Origin: Chloroflexota bacterium
GTDB taxonomy: Bacteria; Chloroflexota; Anaerolineae; JACRMK01
Length of the DNA stretch: 25,240 nucleotides
NCBI GenBank assembly: GCA_016200765.1
Contig: JACQEC010000091.1
Location: 1-25,240 of the forward strand
Direction: 5' to 3'
The translations under genes and the position numbers were made by a program. Shown here one piece after another: positions 1-6,932 of the stretch. Numbering within the stretch: position 1 is the first letter of the stretch; each line of letters begins with the position of its first letter. The notes under the pieces are model-generated. The model saw only the letters and a list, made by a program, of their open reading frames with translations. It had not been told where the DNA came from and searched no databases.

Positions 1-1110
1 CGCTACAATGCGCGCGCCCAGCGGGATATCGGTGCCGATCAGCCGCTCGGGATACCCATCCCCATCATACCGCTCGTGGTGGTAGAGCACGATCTCCCGC
101 CCCTCGCGGTAGCGCGGGAATCTCTCGATGATCATCGCGCCGACATAGACGTGCCGCTGGAATCGGTCACGCTCATCCGATGTCAGCGCGCCCGGTTTGT
201 GCAGCATACTCCCGTCAATGCCAATCTTGCCTAAGTCGTGCACGCGCGCGCTCATACGCAAGGTCTCAATCTGCTCGGGCGGCAAGCGCATCTTCGTGGC
301 GATCAATTCGGCGTATTTGGACACGCGCTGTGAATGGTCGAATGTATAACGGTCTCGCTGGTCAATCACATCAGCCATCACCTGCACGGCCTCGATCGTC
401 TGCACGCGCAGGTCGTAGCTCACGCGAAGCGAGTAATAGAAAAAGGCGGTCGGAATCACGACCAGAATGAGCCCGACGGGCCCGGCAAACTGCACGACCG
501 CCGCCGTCAGCGTTCCGATCATCACATCGGCCGAGCCGGTATAGGCCGCGCCCAGCCGCACGATAGACCACCACGTTGACAGCCAGTTCTGGCGGCGGCG
601 CAGGGCGTGCATTCCGCTGACCAAACCGGCGTTGCACAAAACATAAACCACGCCGGTGGCGATCAGAGACGGCAGCGTCATCTCCAAGGGGGTAATCGAG
701 GCGGGCCCCCACAGGCGCCAGAAGGCGCATGCAACGTTAGCCGTCAGCGTCCAATTGGCCACGTTAAACGTCGTGTTGTACCACGGACGGCGGCCCAGCA
801 CATGATTGAGATAGAGATAAGCCGCGCCCATGCCCACAGCCGTCACCCAGGTGGTCACGCTAATAGGCAAGAGTAAGACGCCGGCAAAGACGACAGAGCC
901 CGAGACGTGTACGACCGTGCTATAGCCGATCGGGATCGTGTGCGTGGTCCAGTAAAAGAGGCCGACAACGCCAATGGCACTCAGAAATATGTCGCGGGGC
1001 GAGTCGGCTAGAGCAGGCCACAACTGGGGAAACGTAGCAACCAGTACCCATGCAGTGATCAGCATCACCGCCCACAAGTAAATCTGGGCAGTGCGCGGGA
1101 GATTTCTCAT
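1..1110 (-). CDS. Membrane-anchored HD-GYP domain protein, probable c-di-GMP phosphodiesterase (3' end beyond window)
   Basis: The reading frame opens at ATG 1110 and is still open at base 1, so the C-terminus is missing. The first ~230 residues are strongly hydrophobic with several membrane segments. The cytoplasmic part has the HD-GYP signatures: a helix with FDHSQRVSKYA, the metal-binding VHDLGKIG (H291-D292) and HHERYDGDGYP (from about H344), the last being the hallmark of c-di-GMP-hydrolysing HD-GYP enzymes. From the family, it should cleave c-di-GMP at the inner membrane in response to a signal sensed by the membrane part. That membrane part is homologous to the separate protein at 1343-2038; both begin M-x-NLP and share a WYN-x3-FN motif. 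A good sigma70-type promoter lies just upstream. The domain assignment is firm; the activity and the signal are inferred. Confidence 0.9.
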   Translation of the reverse strand, partial: MRNLPRTAQIYLWAVMLITAWVLVATFPQLWPALADSPRDIFLSAIGVVGLFYWTTHTIPIGYSTVVHVSGSVVFAGVLLLPISVTTWVTAVGMGAAYLYLNHVLGRRPWYNTTFNVANWTLTANVACAFWRLWGPASITPLEMTLPSLIATGVVYVLCNAGLVSGMHALRRRQNWLSTWWSIVRLGAAYTGSADVMIGTLTAAVVQFAGPVGLILVVIPTAFFYYSLRVSYDLRVQTIEAVQVMADVIDQRDRYTFDHSQRVSKYAELIATKMRLPPEQIETLRMSARVHDLGKIGIDGSMLHKPGALTSDERDRFQRHVYVGAMIIERFPRYREGREIVLYHHERYDGDGYPERLIGTDIPLGARIVA

Positions 1111-1184
1111 AACGTCCAGTCGAGGAACAGATTGATCCGGTCAAGCGCCGCGCCGCGACGGCAACCGGCAGCGCAAGCAGAAAT

Positions 1185-1223
1185 GAGCGGCGTCACTATA
1201 TCACGCCGCTCCGAGGATGTCAA
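1185..1223 (-). promoter_or_regulatory. Promoter of the HD-GYP gene with a dyad operator over the -10 box
   Basis: Read on the minus strand there is a -35 TTGACA (1218-1223), a 17-nt spacer and a -10 TATAGT (1195-1200), which is near consensus. A perfect 9-bp inverted repeat, GAGCGGCGT / ACGCCGCTC (1185-1193 and 1203-1211), brackets the -10 box. This placement is typical of a repressor operator, but the regulator is unknown. The transcript would start near 1188, about 80 nt before ATG 1110. Confidence 0.7.
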
Positions 1224-1296
1224 CTGCCGCGACAAAAATGGGTATAACGCAGATTCGTAGGGGCGAAGCCACGGCCGCGCCTAGAGCGCCCGCTCT

Positions 1297-1322
1297 CCCC
1301 TCTCCCAAGTATGGGAGAGGGG
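1297..1322. repeat. Palindromic intergenic repeat, CCCCTCTCCCA family
   Basis: Perfect 11-bp arms (1297-1307 and 1312-1322) enclose a 4-nt loop and are followed by a G-rich GGGGGTCAGG tail. The same arms recur at 5482-5507. It lies just downstream of the stop codon of the 1343-2038 gene, where it could act as a transcript-end hairpin, though it has no T-tract. Confidence 0.8.
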
Positions 1323-1342
1323 TTGGGGGTCAGGTTGCGGGT

Positions 1343-2038
1343 TTAGCGCGCGGCAGAACGAGATAGGAGCAGGAGGCGCAGCCCCGACGAGCAGGCAATA
1401 AACCCGATGATCACCAGCAAGACGACGATCCAGGCGTATTGCTGGGCCGCGAGAGTCATCAGCAGTGCCAGAACGAGGAAGGCCAATTCCTCGCGCGCCG
1501 CCCGCCGGATAATCGCCAGCCAATGCTCGGCAAAATTCTGCCCGCGATGCAGGGCCACCAGGGTACAGACTAGCGTCGAGTTAATGGTAAAGAAGATCAG
1601 CCAGCTGATCGCAATCACGATCAGTGAGGTCGGCGAGAGCATCGGTGGCCCCGCCGGCGCCAGCGTGCGGTAGAACAATCCGGCCAGACCCAGCGATAAC
1701 GCCCAATCGGCTGCATTAAAGAGGGCATTGTACCACTTGCGGCCCTGCCATAAATATCCGAGCGCCACGCCGAGCGCGGTGATCCACACAGCAGAGCCAG
1801 TGCCCAGAACCAGCATCGCGGCAAAGACAACCGGCTGCGCGAGAACCAAACTGGCCTTCGCCGACACGCTAACGGAGTAGCGAGTGGCCGCGCCGACGGC
1901 CAAGACGGTCAGGGCTGTCGAGAGCCAGCTCATAGCGCTGGCTGAGCTCAGGTGTGAAAGGGCTAGAGCCAAGCCGGCACTGGCTAGGATCAGGATCAGG
2001 ATGATGAAAACTCGAGCGCGAAACGGGAGATTACCCAT
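1343..2038 (-). CDS. Stand-alone polytopic membrane sensor-like protein, paralogue of the HD-GYP sensor domain
   Basis: The 231-residue protein is almost entirely hydrophobic, with about six to seven membrane segments and no cytoplasmic output domain. It resembles the N-terminal half of the HD-GYP protein next door: both start M-x-NLP, and GRKWYNALFNAADW here corresponds to GRRPWYNTTFNVANW there. I chose ATG 2038 because a GGAG motif lies 8 nt upstream and this start aligns with the paralogue; a GTG at 2059 is a weaker alternative. It looks like a duplication that lost, or never had, the HD-GYP part. It might sense the same signal or pair with the enzyme. No catalytic motif is visible and the function is unknown. 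Confidence 0.75.
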   Translation of the reverse strand: MGNLPFRARVFIILILILASAGLALALSHLSSASAMSWLSTALTVLAVGAATRYSVSVSAKASLVLAQPVVFAAMLVLGTGSAVWITALGVALGYLWQGRKWYNALFNAADWALSLGLAGLFYRTLAPAGPPMLSPTSLIVIAISWLIFFTINSTLVCTLVALHRGQNFAEHWLAIIRRAAREELAFLVLALLMTLAAQQYAWIVVLLVIIGFIACSSGLRLLLLSRSAAR

Positions 2039-2154
2039 ACGCTTTCTCCATGAACGCACTACGGTAATCGCCGGTCTTCTTGGAAGACGACCTCATCGGT
2101 TCGATCATCTCATTTTCCAGAAGAAAGGCGTGCATCAATGAATGAAGCGTCTAG

Positions 2155-2556
2155 CTACGGCTTGATATTAGCTTTGAGGGTGATCTTCTCGCCACATTCG
2201 CCTGTTTTGCTGTCGAGTATGCCGCCATTGGCATCCGTCAGCGATGCGGTGACTGTGCACTCGGCGCCATCAGCCTCAGCGGTAGTCAGTGTCGCGGTGA
2301 TTTTAAGCTTGCCGTTGCCGATTTGCGTGGCTGACGTGACCCACGAGAACGCGGGCGTGTAGTCTGCCGCACAGCCGGTGCATTCGGCATGGCCGGCGGC
2401 ATAAGCCACGACGTTGCCGCCGTAGAGGATGGGCGGATCGTCATCCCAACTGACTCCCGCAATGGCGAGACCCGCGCTCATCATAAACATCGCGGCTAGC
2501 GCCAGTACACCGATTAACCGGCGCGATAAAATGACCGACACCTGAACTGTCTTCAT
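2155..2556 (-). CDS. Small secreted Cys-containing protein under c-di-GMP riboswitch control
   Basis: The 133-residue protein has a clear signal peptide: basic start MKTVQVSVILSRR, hydrophobic core to about residue 32, and a likely cut after AIA before GVSWDDD. The mature part (~100 residues) has four cysteines, two in a CTGC motif, and beta-rich alternation such as KLKITATLTTAEADG. I recognise no family; it could be a small Ig-like or adhesin-like domain. The start ATG 2556 is set by the strong upstream ribosome site GGAGGAAG, which places the hydrophobic signal at the N-terminus. The ~330-nt leader carries a promoter, a c-di-GMP-I riboswitch and a terminator hairpin, so expression should follow c-di-GMP. 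This suggests a surface, matrix or adhesion role (inference). Confidence 0.8.
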   Translation of the reverse strand: MKTVQVSVILSRRLIGVLALAAMFMMSAGLAIAGVSWDDDPPILYGGNVVAYAAGHAECTGCAADYTPAFSWVTSATQIGNGKLKITATLTTAEADGAECTVTASLTDANGGILDSKTGECGEKITLKANIKP

Positions 2557-2711
2557 GTCTTCTTCCTCCTGGCGGGATATAGAGTATGGGCTACAAGATT
2601 GATGGATAGGCTGTGCTCGCGCGTCAACCCGCCCAATACACACATAGTAGCACAAGAGCGGCAAGGCCGGCAATAGTTCCTCTATACCATGAGCCCCTGC
2701 CCTCCGAACAC

Positions 2712-2740
2712 AAAACCCGACACCAATACCGGCTGCCGGG
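2712..2740 (-). terminator. Terminator hairpin of the riboswitch expression platform
   Basis: On the minus strand, CCCGGCA (2734-2740) pairs with TGTCGGG (2716-2722), with one G-T pair, and is followed by TTTTG. The GGCAGCC within this hairpin (2731-2737) is complementary to the last aptamer strand GGCTGCC (2760-2766). Pairing of those two would block the terminator, giving an anti-terminator. The predicted switch is therefore ligand bound, terminator formed, gene off (inference). Confidence 0.6.
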
Positions 2741-2756
2741 CAGTAGATGATGATGA

Positions 2757-2840
2757 GGTGGCAGCCTGGCGATCTTTAGCCCAACCCCAAAGACCCATAG
2801 CTTTGCGCCCCCATCTTTCGATGGGTTTGCCTTTTCACTC
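2757..2840 (-). promoter_or_regulatory. c-di-GMP-I (GEMM-I) riboswitch aptamer
   Basis: On the minus strand the order of conserved GEMM-I elements is complete. It begins with AAAAGGCAAACC, then a CCCATC-GAAA-GATGGG hairpin with the GNRA tetraloop. Next come GGCGCAAAGC and TATGGGTC, the CTAAAGAT receptor-like strand, and the closing GCCAGGCTGCC. This matches the known aptamer that binds cyclic di-GMP. It sits in the 5' leader of the secreted protein at 2155-2556, next to an HD-GYP gene whose product degrades the same ligand. Confidence 0.88.
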
Positions 2841-2889
2841 AGTCGTCGAGTTGTTATTCGATTGGTAAATCCCGTGCAATTCGCTTACC

Positions 2890-2917
2890 ATTATACACAG
2901 ACGCGGCAAAAAGTCAA
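2890..2917 (-). promoter_or_regulatory. Promoter of the riboswitch transcript
   Basis: On the minus strand, TTGACT (2912-2917), a 16-nt spacer and a perfect TATAAT (2890-2895) form a strong sigma70-type promoter. Transcription would begin near 2883, about 40 nt before the conserved aptamer core. Confidence 0.75.
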
Positions 2918-2980
2918 CTATTTTTTGCAGGCCGAATGTTACACGCTAATCCCCAAGGCTGTCATCCCCGACACACTCTA

Positions 2981-3045
2981 CGGCTGTTGCAAAGCCCGAT
3001 GCGGGCAGGGCTTGCCCCTGCCCGCATCGGGCTTTGCAACAGCCG
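2981..3045. repeat. Perfect 30-bp inverted repeat between divergent transcription units
   Basis: Arms 2981-3010 and 3016-3045 are perfect 30-bp reverse complements with a 5-nt loop. The arms begin CGGCTGTTGCAAAGCCCGAT. The element lies between the riboswitch promoter (minus) and the CpaE-like promoter (plus). No transposase or target-site duplication is evident. It could be a miniature mobile repeat, a bidirectional terminator or insulator, or a protein-binding site. Confidence 0.9.
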
Positions 3046-3064
3046 TGCGCACTCTACATTCCCA

Positions 3065-3094
3065 TTGTGCAATTCAGGGCTGATTGCTTATAAT
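3065..3094 (+). promoter_or_regulatory. Putative promoter of the CpaE-like operon
   Basis: A perfect -10 TATAAT (3089-3094) lies 18 nt after a weak -35, TTGTGC (3065-3070 region). It is 34 nt upstream of the chosen ATG 3129. The weak -35 keeps confidence moderate. Confidence 0.45.
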
Positions 3095-3128
3095 GACGGG
3101 AGTAATACGATCAGCGAGGCCTGTGACT

Positions 3129-4262
3129 ATGCCATCCATATTGGTCGTGCATCCGGAGGCGGCGGTGGTCGAGCGCATCTCTCTGGCTCTCAAAGGCGCG
3201 GGTCACCAGCCCAGCGTGTCCCAGAGTGCGCGCGAGGCCGCGCACCGGATGGCTCTCGCCCGTCCCGACCTGTTAATCTTGGCTCATGCGCTATCCGATA
3301 CCAGCGCCGCGGATCTCATCCAGCGCCTGCGCGCCATCCCGCGCACCGCCACCATGAGCATAGTGGTCATGGCGCCGTCCGGCAACGCCGATGCCCGTAT
3401 CAGCGCGCTGGAGGCCGGTGCTGACGCTATCCTCTTGGAGCCGTTTGACGAGCGCGAGCTTGTGGCCGTGGTTAATACCCTCCATCAGCGCGTCTCTCGC
3501 TTTCAGCAGGCCGCCCAGCGTGAGCCGGGCAAAGTCATCACTTTCTGCGCCGCGAAGGGCGGCGTCGGCACCACCAGCATCTGCGTCAACACGGCGGCCA
3601 GTCTGGCTAAGCAGAAGGCGCCAGCGCGCGTCGTCTGCGTTGATCTGGTGTTGCCCGTCGGCTCCATCAGCGACATGATGGGGCTTGAACCCGAAGCCTC
3701 TATCGCCATCTTATCCAACCTCGAACCGTCCTTGCTCGATCCCTTCATGGTCAATGGGTTCCTGCACACCCGCGAGGGGTTAGGCTTTGAGGCCCTCTTG
3801 GGCGCGCGCGACCCCGGCGAGTCTCAGCAGGTCAACCCCGCGGGCATTGAAGTCATCACCGAGCGCTTGAAAACGGTGGCTGATTATATCCTTGTGGATA
3901 TCGGACGCTCCATTTCGCGAATCAGCCTGCCCATCCTGAAGATGTCGCACCGGGTGGTCATGGTGTTGTCGGCAGATCAGGCGTCCCTGCGCCTCAGTCA
4001 GGTCGCGCTCGACTATTTTCGCTCATTGGGCATCACCGAGAAGCGCATTGTGCTGGTGACGAATCGCGCGGTCGGCCGCGAAGGCGCAGGTCTGGAGGAA
4101 ATACAGAATGTGTTGGACCATCCTATCCAAGCCTCAGTGCCATACGAAGGCGACCGCTTCACAGCCGCGCTTAACGCTGGCTTACCCCTGGTCCTCAAAG
4201 AGCCGGGTGCGATGACCGCCCCTATCCTGCGCGACCTTGCTCATCACCTGACCCTGGACTAA
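3129..4262 (+). CDS. CpaE-like MinD/ParA-family ATPase with a degenerate receiver domain
   Basis: The 377-residue protein has an N-terminal CheY-like fold (about 1-120) and a C-terminal MinD/ParA-type ATPase. The deviant Walker A is AAKGGVGTTS (141-150), followed by VCVDLVLPVG and VADYILVDIG switch regions. The receiver lacks the usual acidic pair near the start (HPE at 8-10), the phospho-acceptor Asp (LILAHAL near 52) and the conserved Lys (E104 in LLEPFD), so it should not be phosphorylated. This architecture is that of CpaE/TadZ proteins, which place type IV/Tad pilus machinery at the cell pole. ATG 3129 is chosen because GAGG lies 9 nt upstream and the receiver starts there; TTG 3084 is also in frame. 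No other tad/cpa gene is in the window, so the pilus role is inferred. Confidence 0.85.
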   Translation: MPSILVVHPEAAVVERISLALKGAGHQPSVSQSAREAAHRMALARPDLLILAHALSDTSAADLIQRLRAIPRTATMSIVVMAPSGNADARISALEAGADAILLEPFDERELVAVVNTLHQRVSRFQQAAQREPGKVITFCAAKGGVGTTSICVNTAASLAKQKAPARVVCVDLVLPVGSISDMMGLEPEASIAILSNLEPSLLDPFMVNGFLHTREGLGFEALLGARDPGESQQVNPAGIEVITERLKTVADYILVDIGRSISRISLPILKMSHRVVMVLSADQASLRLSQVALDYFRSLGITEKRIVLVTNRAVGREGAGLEEIQNVLDHPIQASVPYEGDRFTAALNAGLPLVLKEPGAMTAPILRDLAHHLTLD

Positions 4263-4285
4263 TCCCTCCCGCCGGAGGTTTGACC

Positions 4286-5455
4286 TTGACGACACAAGTT
4301 CTAAAAGGCGAACTACTGCAAAAGGAAACGCGGGCGGCCGTCGCGGCCGGCAGCCCATCACGCGCCTATGCAGCCGCCTGCCGCCTGATCAAACTGGATG
4401 CGTCTAACGTGTCCGCCTGGCTGATCCGCGCCGCGACGACGGGCGACCCCGCCGAAAAAATCGAGTCGTTAGAGTGGGTGTTGATCATTGACCCGAGCCG
4501 TATGGATGTGCGCCGCCAGTTACTGCAGTTGACCGGTGTCAACCCGCTCACACAGATTGTGGGTGACGCGGTCGTGCAATCCCGACCTTCAGCCGCAGAT
4601 ACCAATCAGCCGCCAACTTTCACCCTCGAAGCGCTTGCCGAGCAGTTGGCCCACGCGCCGGCGCCCGGCTTGGAACTCGATAGCGACCCGGACCAAGTGA
4701 TGCGGCCGCGCGCGGCCCGCAGTGAGGGCTTGACCGCAATCGCCGCCCATGAAGCCACAGGGCCGATGCCAGATGTTGCTGTTCTTCCACTACAGACAGA
4801 GGACGAACCCTCGCCTCCTGCACAAACGGCGCCTGCCGCGGCCACGAATCTGACCCCATCGGCAGTAGATACGCTGACGCCGGCCGAGCGGATGATGCAG
4901 TTATTGGGCACGCCGCTTCCGCCCACCGCGGACTCTCCGACAGGCGCCGCCCTGTCTAAGCCCGCTGCACAGCCGACCAGCCTGCCCGATGGCGCGGAGG
5001 AAGCCTTAGAAGCATCGCCCGAACAGCACAGCGCGCGCGAAGCAGCACAGGCGCTCGTGGACGAAGGCGCGGCGGCCCTAAGCAGCCGACACGTCGAGGA
5101 CGCCTATATCCTGTTCAGGCAAGCGACCATGCTAGACCCGCACATGGAAATGGCGTGGTTGATGCGCTCACGCGTGGCTCGCGATCCCGCCGAGATACAG
5201 GACTGCTTGAATCGCGTCTTGGAACTGAACCCTGCCAACGTCGAGGCTCGCCGCGAACTGCGTCTGGTGCGCCTGCAATTGATGCGCGAAAACCCGCAAG
5301 GGGTAGCTCCGTCCTCCGTCACCGGTTCCGCTCGCTCTGGAGAAGACAAACCGGCCCCCGCGCCGTCGGAAACCGGCGCATCCCAGGGACGCGGCGGCGG
5401 GATATTCACCCGCTCCCTTCAGGGCTTGCGTCGCAAGAAAGATCAACAGCGCTAA
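4286..5455 (+). CDS. TPR-like protein with two repeat modules around a disordered linker
   Basis: The 389-residue protein is soluble. An N-terminal helical module (~10-75, with AAACRLIKLDASNVSAWLIR and LEWVLIIDPSRMDVRRQL) is echoed by a C-terminal one (~250-330, with LFRQATMLDPHMEMAWLMR and LNRVLELNPANVEARREL). Each follows the TPR pattern of Asp/Asn-Pro turns. Between them lie ~175 residues rich in Ala, Pro, Thr and acidic residues. The C-terminus is basic (LRRKKDQQR). TTG 4286 is favoured because GGAGG (4274-4278) is 7 nt upstream. It follows the CpaE-like gene by 23 nt and is presumably co-transcribed, so it may be a scaffold or partner for that ATPase. No specific family is recognised. 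Confidence 0.75.
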   Translation: MTTQVLKGELLQKETRAAVAAGSPSRAYAAACRLIKLDASNVSAWLIRAATTGDPAEKIESLEWVLIIDPSRMDVRRQLLQLTGVNPLTQIVGDAVVQSRPSAADTNQPPTFTLEALAEQLAHAPAPGLELDSDPDQVMRPRAARSEGLTAIAAHEATGPMPDVAVLPLQTEDEPSPPAQTAPAAATNLTPSAVDTLTPAERMMQLLGTPLPPTADSPTGAALSKPAAQPTSLPDGAEEALEASPEQHSAREAAQALVDEGAAALSSRHVEDAYILFRQATMLDPHMEMAWLMRSRVARDPAEIQDCLNRVLELNPANVEARRELRLVRLQLMRENPQGVAPSSVTGSARSGEDKPAPAPSETGASQGRGGGIFTRSLQGLRRKKDQQR

Positions 5456-5481
5456 AGGAAGTTCAGACGGTCAGCCGATCT

Positions 5482-5507
5482 CCCCTCTCCCATACCTGGG
5501 AGAGGGG
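5482..5507. repeat. Palindromic repeat, CCCCTCTCCCA family, between convergent genes
   Basis: Perfect 11-bp arms (5482-5492 and 5497-5507) identical to those at 1297-1322, with a 4-nt loop and a GGGGGTGAGG tail. It fills the gap between the convergent TPR and HtrA genes, where a hairpin could serve as a bidirectional transcript end. The T-tracts of a classical terminator are absent. Confidence 0.8.
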
Positions 5508-5521
5508 CCGGGGGTGAGGCC

Positions 5522-6667
5522 CTACGAAGATTGCCGTTCGATCAGCGTCACGTTTAAGGTGAGCGTCTGCCCGCCCCGCCAAATGGTCAGCGGAACCGTC
5601 TCTCCCGGCTGGTGTTTGATCAACGCGGACACCAGCGGCGTATCGTCGTCCAACGTCTGATCTCCAATGGCTGTAAGCACGTCGCCCGCTTTGAGGCCGG
5701 CGCGCGCCGCCGGGCTGCCGGCGGTCACCTCCTGCACCCACGCCCCGGCTTTGACGGACAAATCGTTGGCCGCCGCCAGTTGTGGATTGAGCGGCACATA
5801 ACTCACTCCGAGGAACGGGCGTGTAACCTTGCCGCGCGCAATCAGCTGGCCGCTGACCGTCTTGACCAGATTTACAGGGATAGCGAACCCAAGCCCTTCA
5901 GCCACATCGCCGCCGCCATCGTTGCGCACAACCAGTGTGTTGATGCCGACCACCTGCCCGGCCGCATTCAGAAGCGGCCCGCCCGAATTGCCGTGGTTGA
6001 TCGCCGCATCAGTCTGGATCAGCCCCTCAATGGCCGATGCGTCATTCGCTCCAAGCCTGCGATTCAGGCCGCTCACCACCCCGACTGTCACCGTGTTCTT
6101 AAAATCCCCCAGCGCCGAGCCGATGGCAATGACCGGCTCCCCGACCTGCAAGACCGCAGAATCGCCGAGCGTGGCCACGGCGGGCATCGCCCTGCCGGTC
6201 ACGCGCACCACCGCCAGATCGCTAAACGGGTCGGTGCCGATCAACTGCGCGTCGGCTTTACTGCCGTTTTCAAATAGCACCTCTAGCTGCTTCGCCCCTT
6301 CGACAACATGGTTGTTTGTAACGATGTAGCCCTTCGCGTCAACGATGACGCCGGTGCCTAGCGCCTGCGCTTGTCGGGCGCGCGAGCCCGTAGCCTGCAT
6401 CGTGTTCACAACCGTGACGACCGCCGGTTTGACCTTCTTCACCGCATCCACAATCGCGCTATCCTGCTTCAGGGACATCACTTGCGTCTGTGCGGCAGTC
6501 TGTGGCGCCGGTTGGCTAGCCGCGGCCACCGCCACCGGCGCGCGCTGTGCCAGATAATAGGCCAGCCCGCCTCCGGCCGCTCCGCCGCCCAATGCGCCGA
6601 CCAGCAGCGCAATCAGCGCGACGGCCAGCAAACTCCTGCGCCCCAGCCCTCTCGATTGAATTTCCAT
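5522..6667 (-). CDS. HtrA/DegP-family trypsin-like serine protease with one PDZ domain
   Basis: The 381-residue protein has an N-terminal membrane anchor (about 11-40), a Pro/Ala/Gln spacer, a trypsin-like domain (~65-285) and a C-terminal PDZ domain (~290-378, with AARAGLKAGDVLTAIGD). The catalytic triad is visible: H120 in TNNHVVEG, D150 in DPFSDLAVV and S228 in GNSGGPLLN. HtrA proteases degrade or refold damaged proteins outside the membrane. ATG 6667 is chosen because AGGGAGG lies 6 nt upstream; a GTG sits directly before it. It converges on the TPR gene and is separated from the next minus-strand gene upstream by a palindrome, so it is probably transcribed alone. Length and architecture are typical of the family. 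Confidence 0.95.
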   Translation of the reverse strand: MEIQSRGLGRRSLLAVALIALLVGALGGGAAGGGLAYYLAQRAPVAVAAASQPAPQTAAQTQVMSLKQDSAIVDAVKKVKPAVVTVVNTMQATGSRARQAQALGTGVIVDAKGYIVTNNHVVEGAKQLEVLFENGSKADAQLIGTDPFSDLAVVRVTGRAMPAVATLGDSAVLQVGEPVIAIGSALGDFKNTVTVGVVSGLNRRLGANDASAIEGLIQTDAAINHGNSGGPLLNAAGQVVGINTLVVRNDGGGDVAEGLGFAIPVNLVKTVSGQLIARGKVTRPFLGVSYVPLNPQLAAANDLSVKAGAWVQEVTAGSPAARAGLKAGDVLTAIGDQTLDDDTPLVSALIKHQPGETVPLTIWRGGQTLTLNVTLIERQSS

Positions 6668-6865
6668 CACGAACCTCCCTTATCAATGCCTGCTGATCTG
6701 GACTCCGCGCAGTGATATCATTTATCGCCACCCGCGGCACTGCGACGGTTCAGGGACAATGACCCACTGCATGACTTCTTAAATTATTAAAGCAGGTCAG
6801 GATTAGGATTAGATGAGAAGAATCAAAGGAGGAGATAAGAACAGAGAAGAAGCGGACAATAAGGC

Positions 6866-6906
6866 GGGCTCCGCTTCCCCCGACTGGATCGGGGGAAGCG
6901 GAGCCC
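6866..6906. repeat. Perfect 18-bp palindrome with CCCCCGACTGGATCGGGGG core
   Basis: Arms 6866-6883 and 6889-6906 are perfect 18-bp complements with a 5-nt loop. The inner 19 bases (6877-6895) are the exact reverse complement of the core at 20847-20865 and 22286-22304. It lies 27 nt past the stop codon of the SGNH gene and could act as its transcript end. The rest of the 6668-6932 gap shows no gene. Confidence 0.9.
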
Positions 6907-6932
6907 TAACCTTCAGCGGTGGTGTGGTGCCC

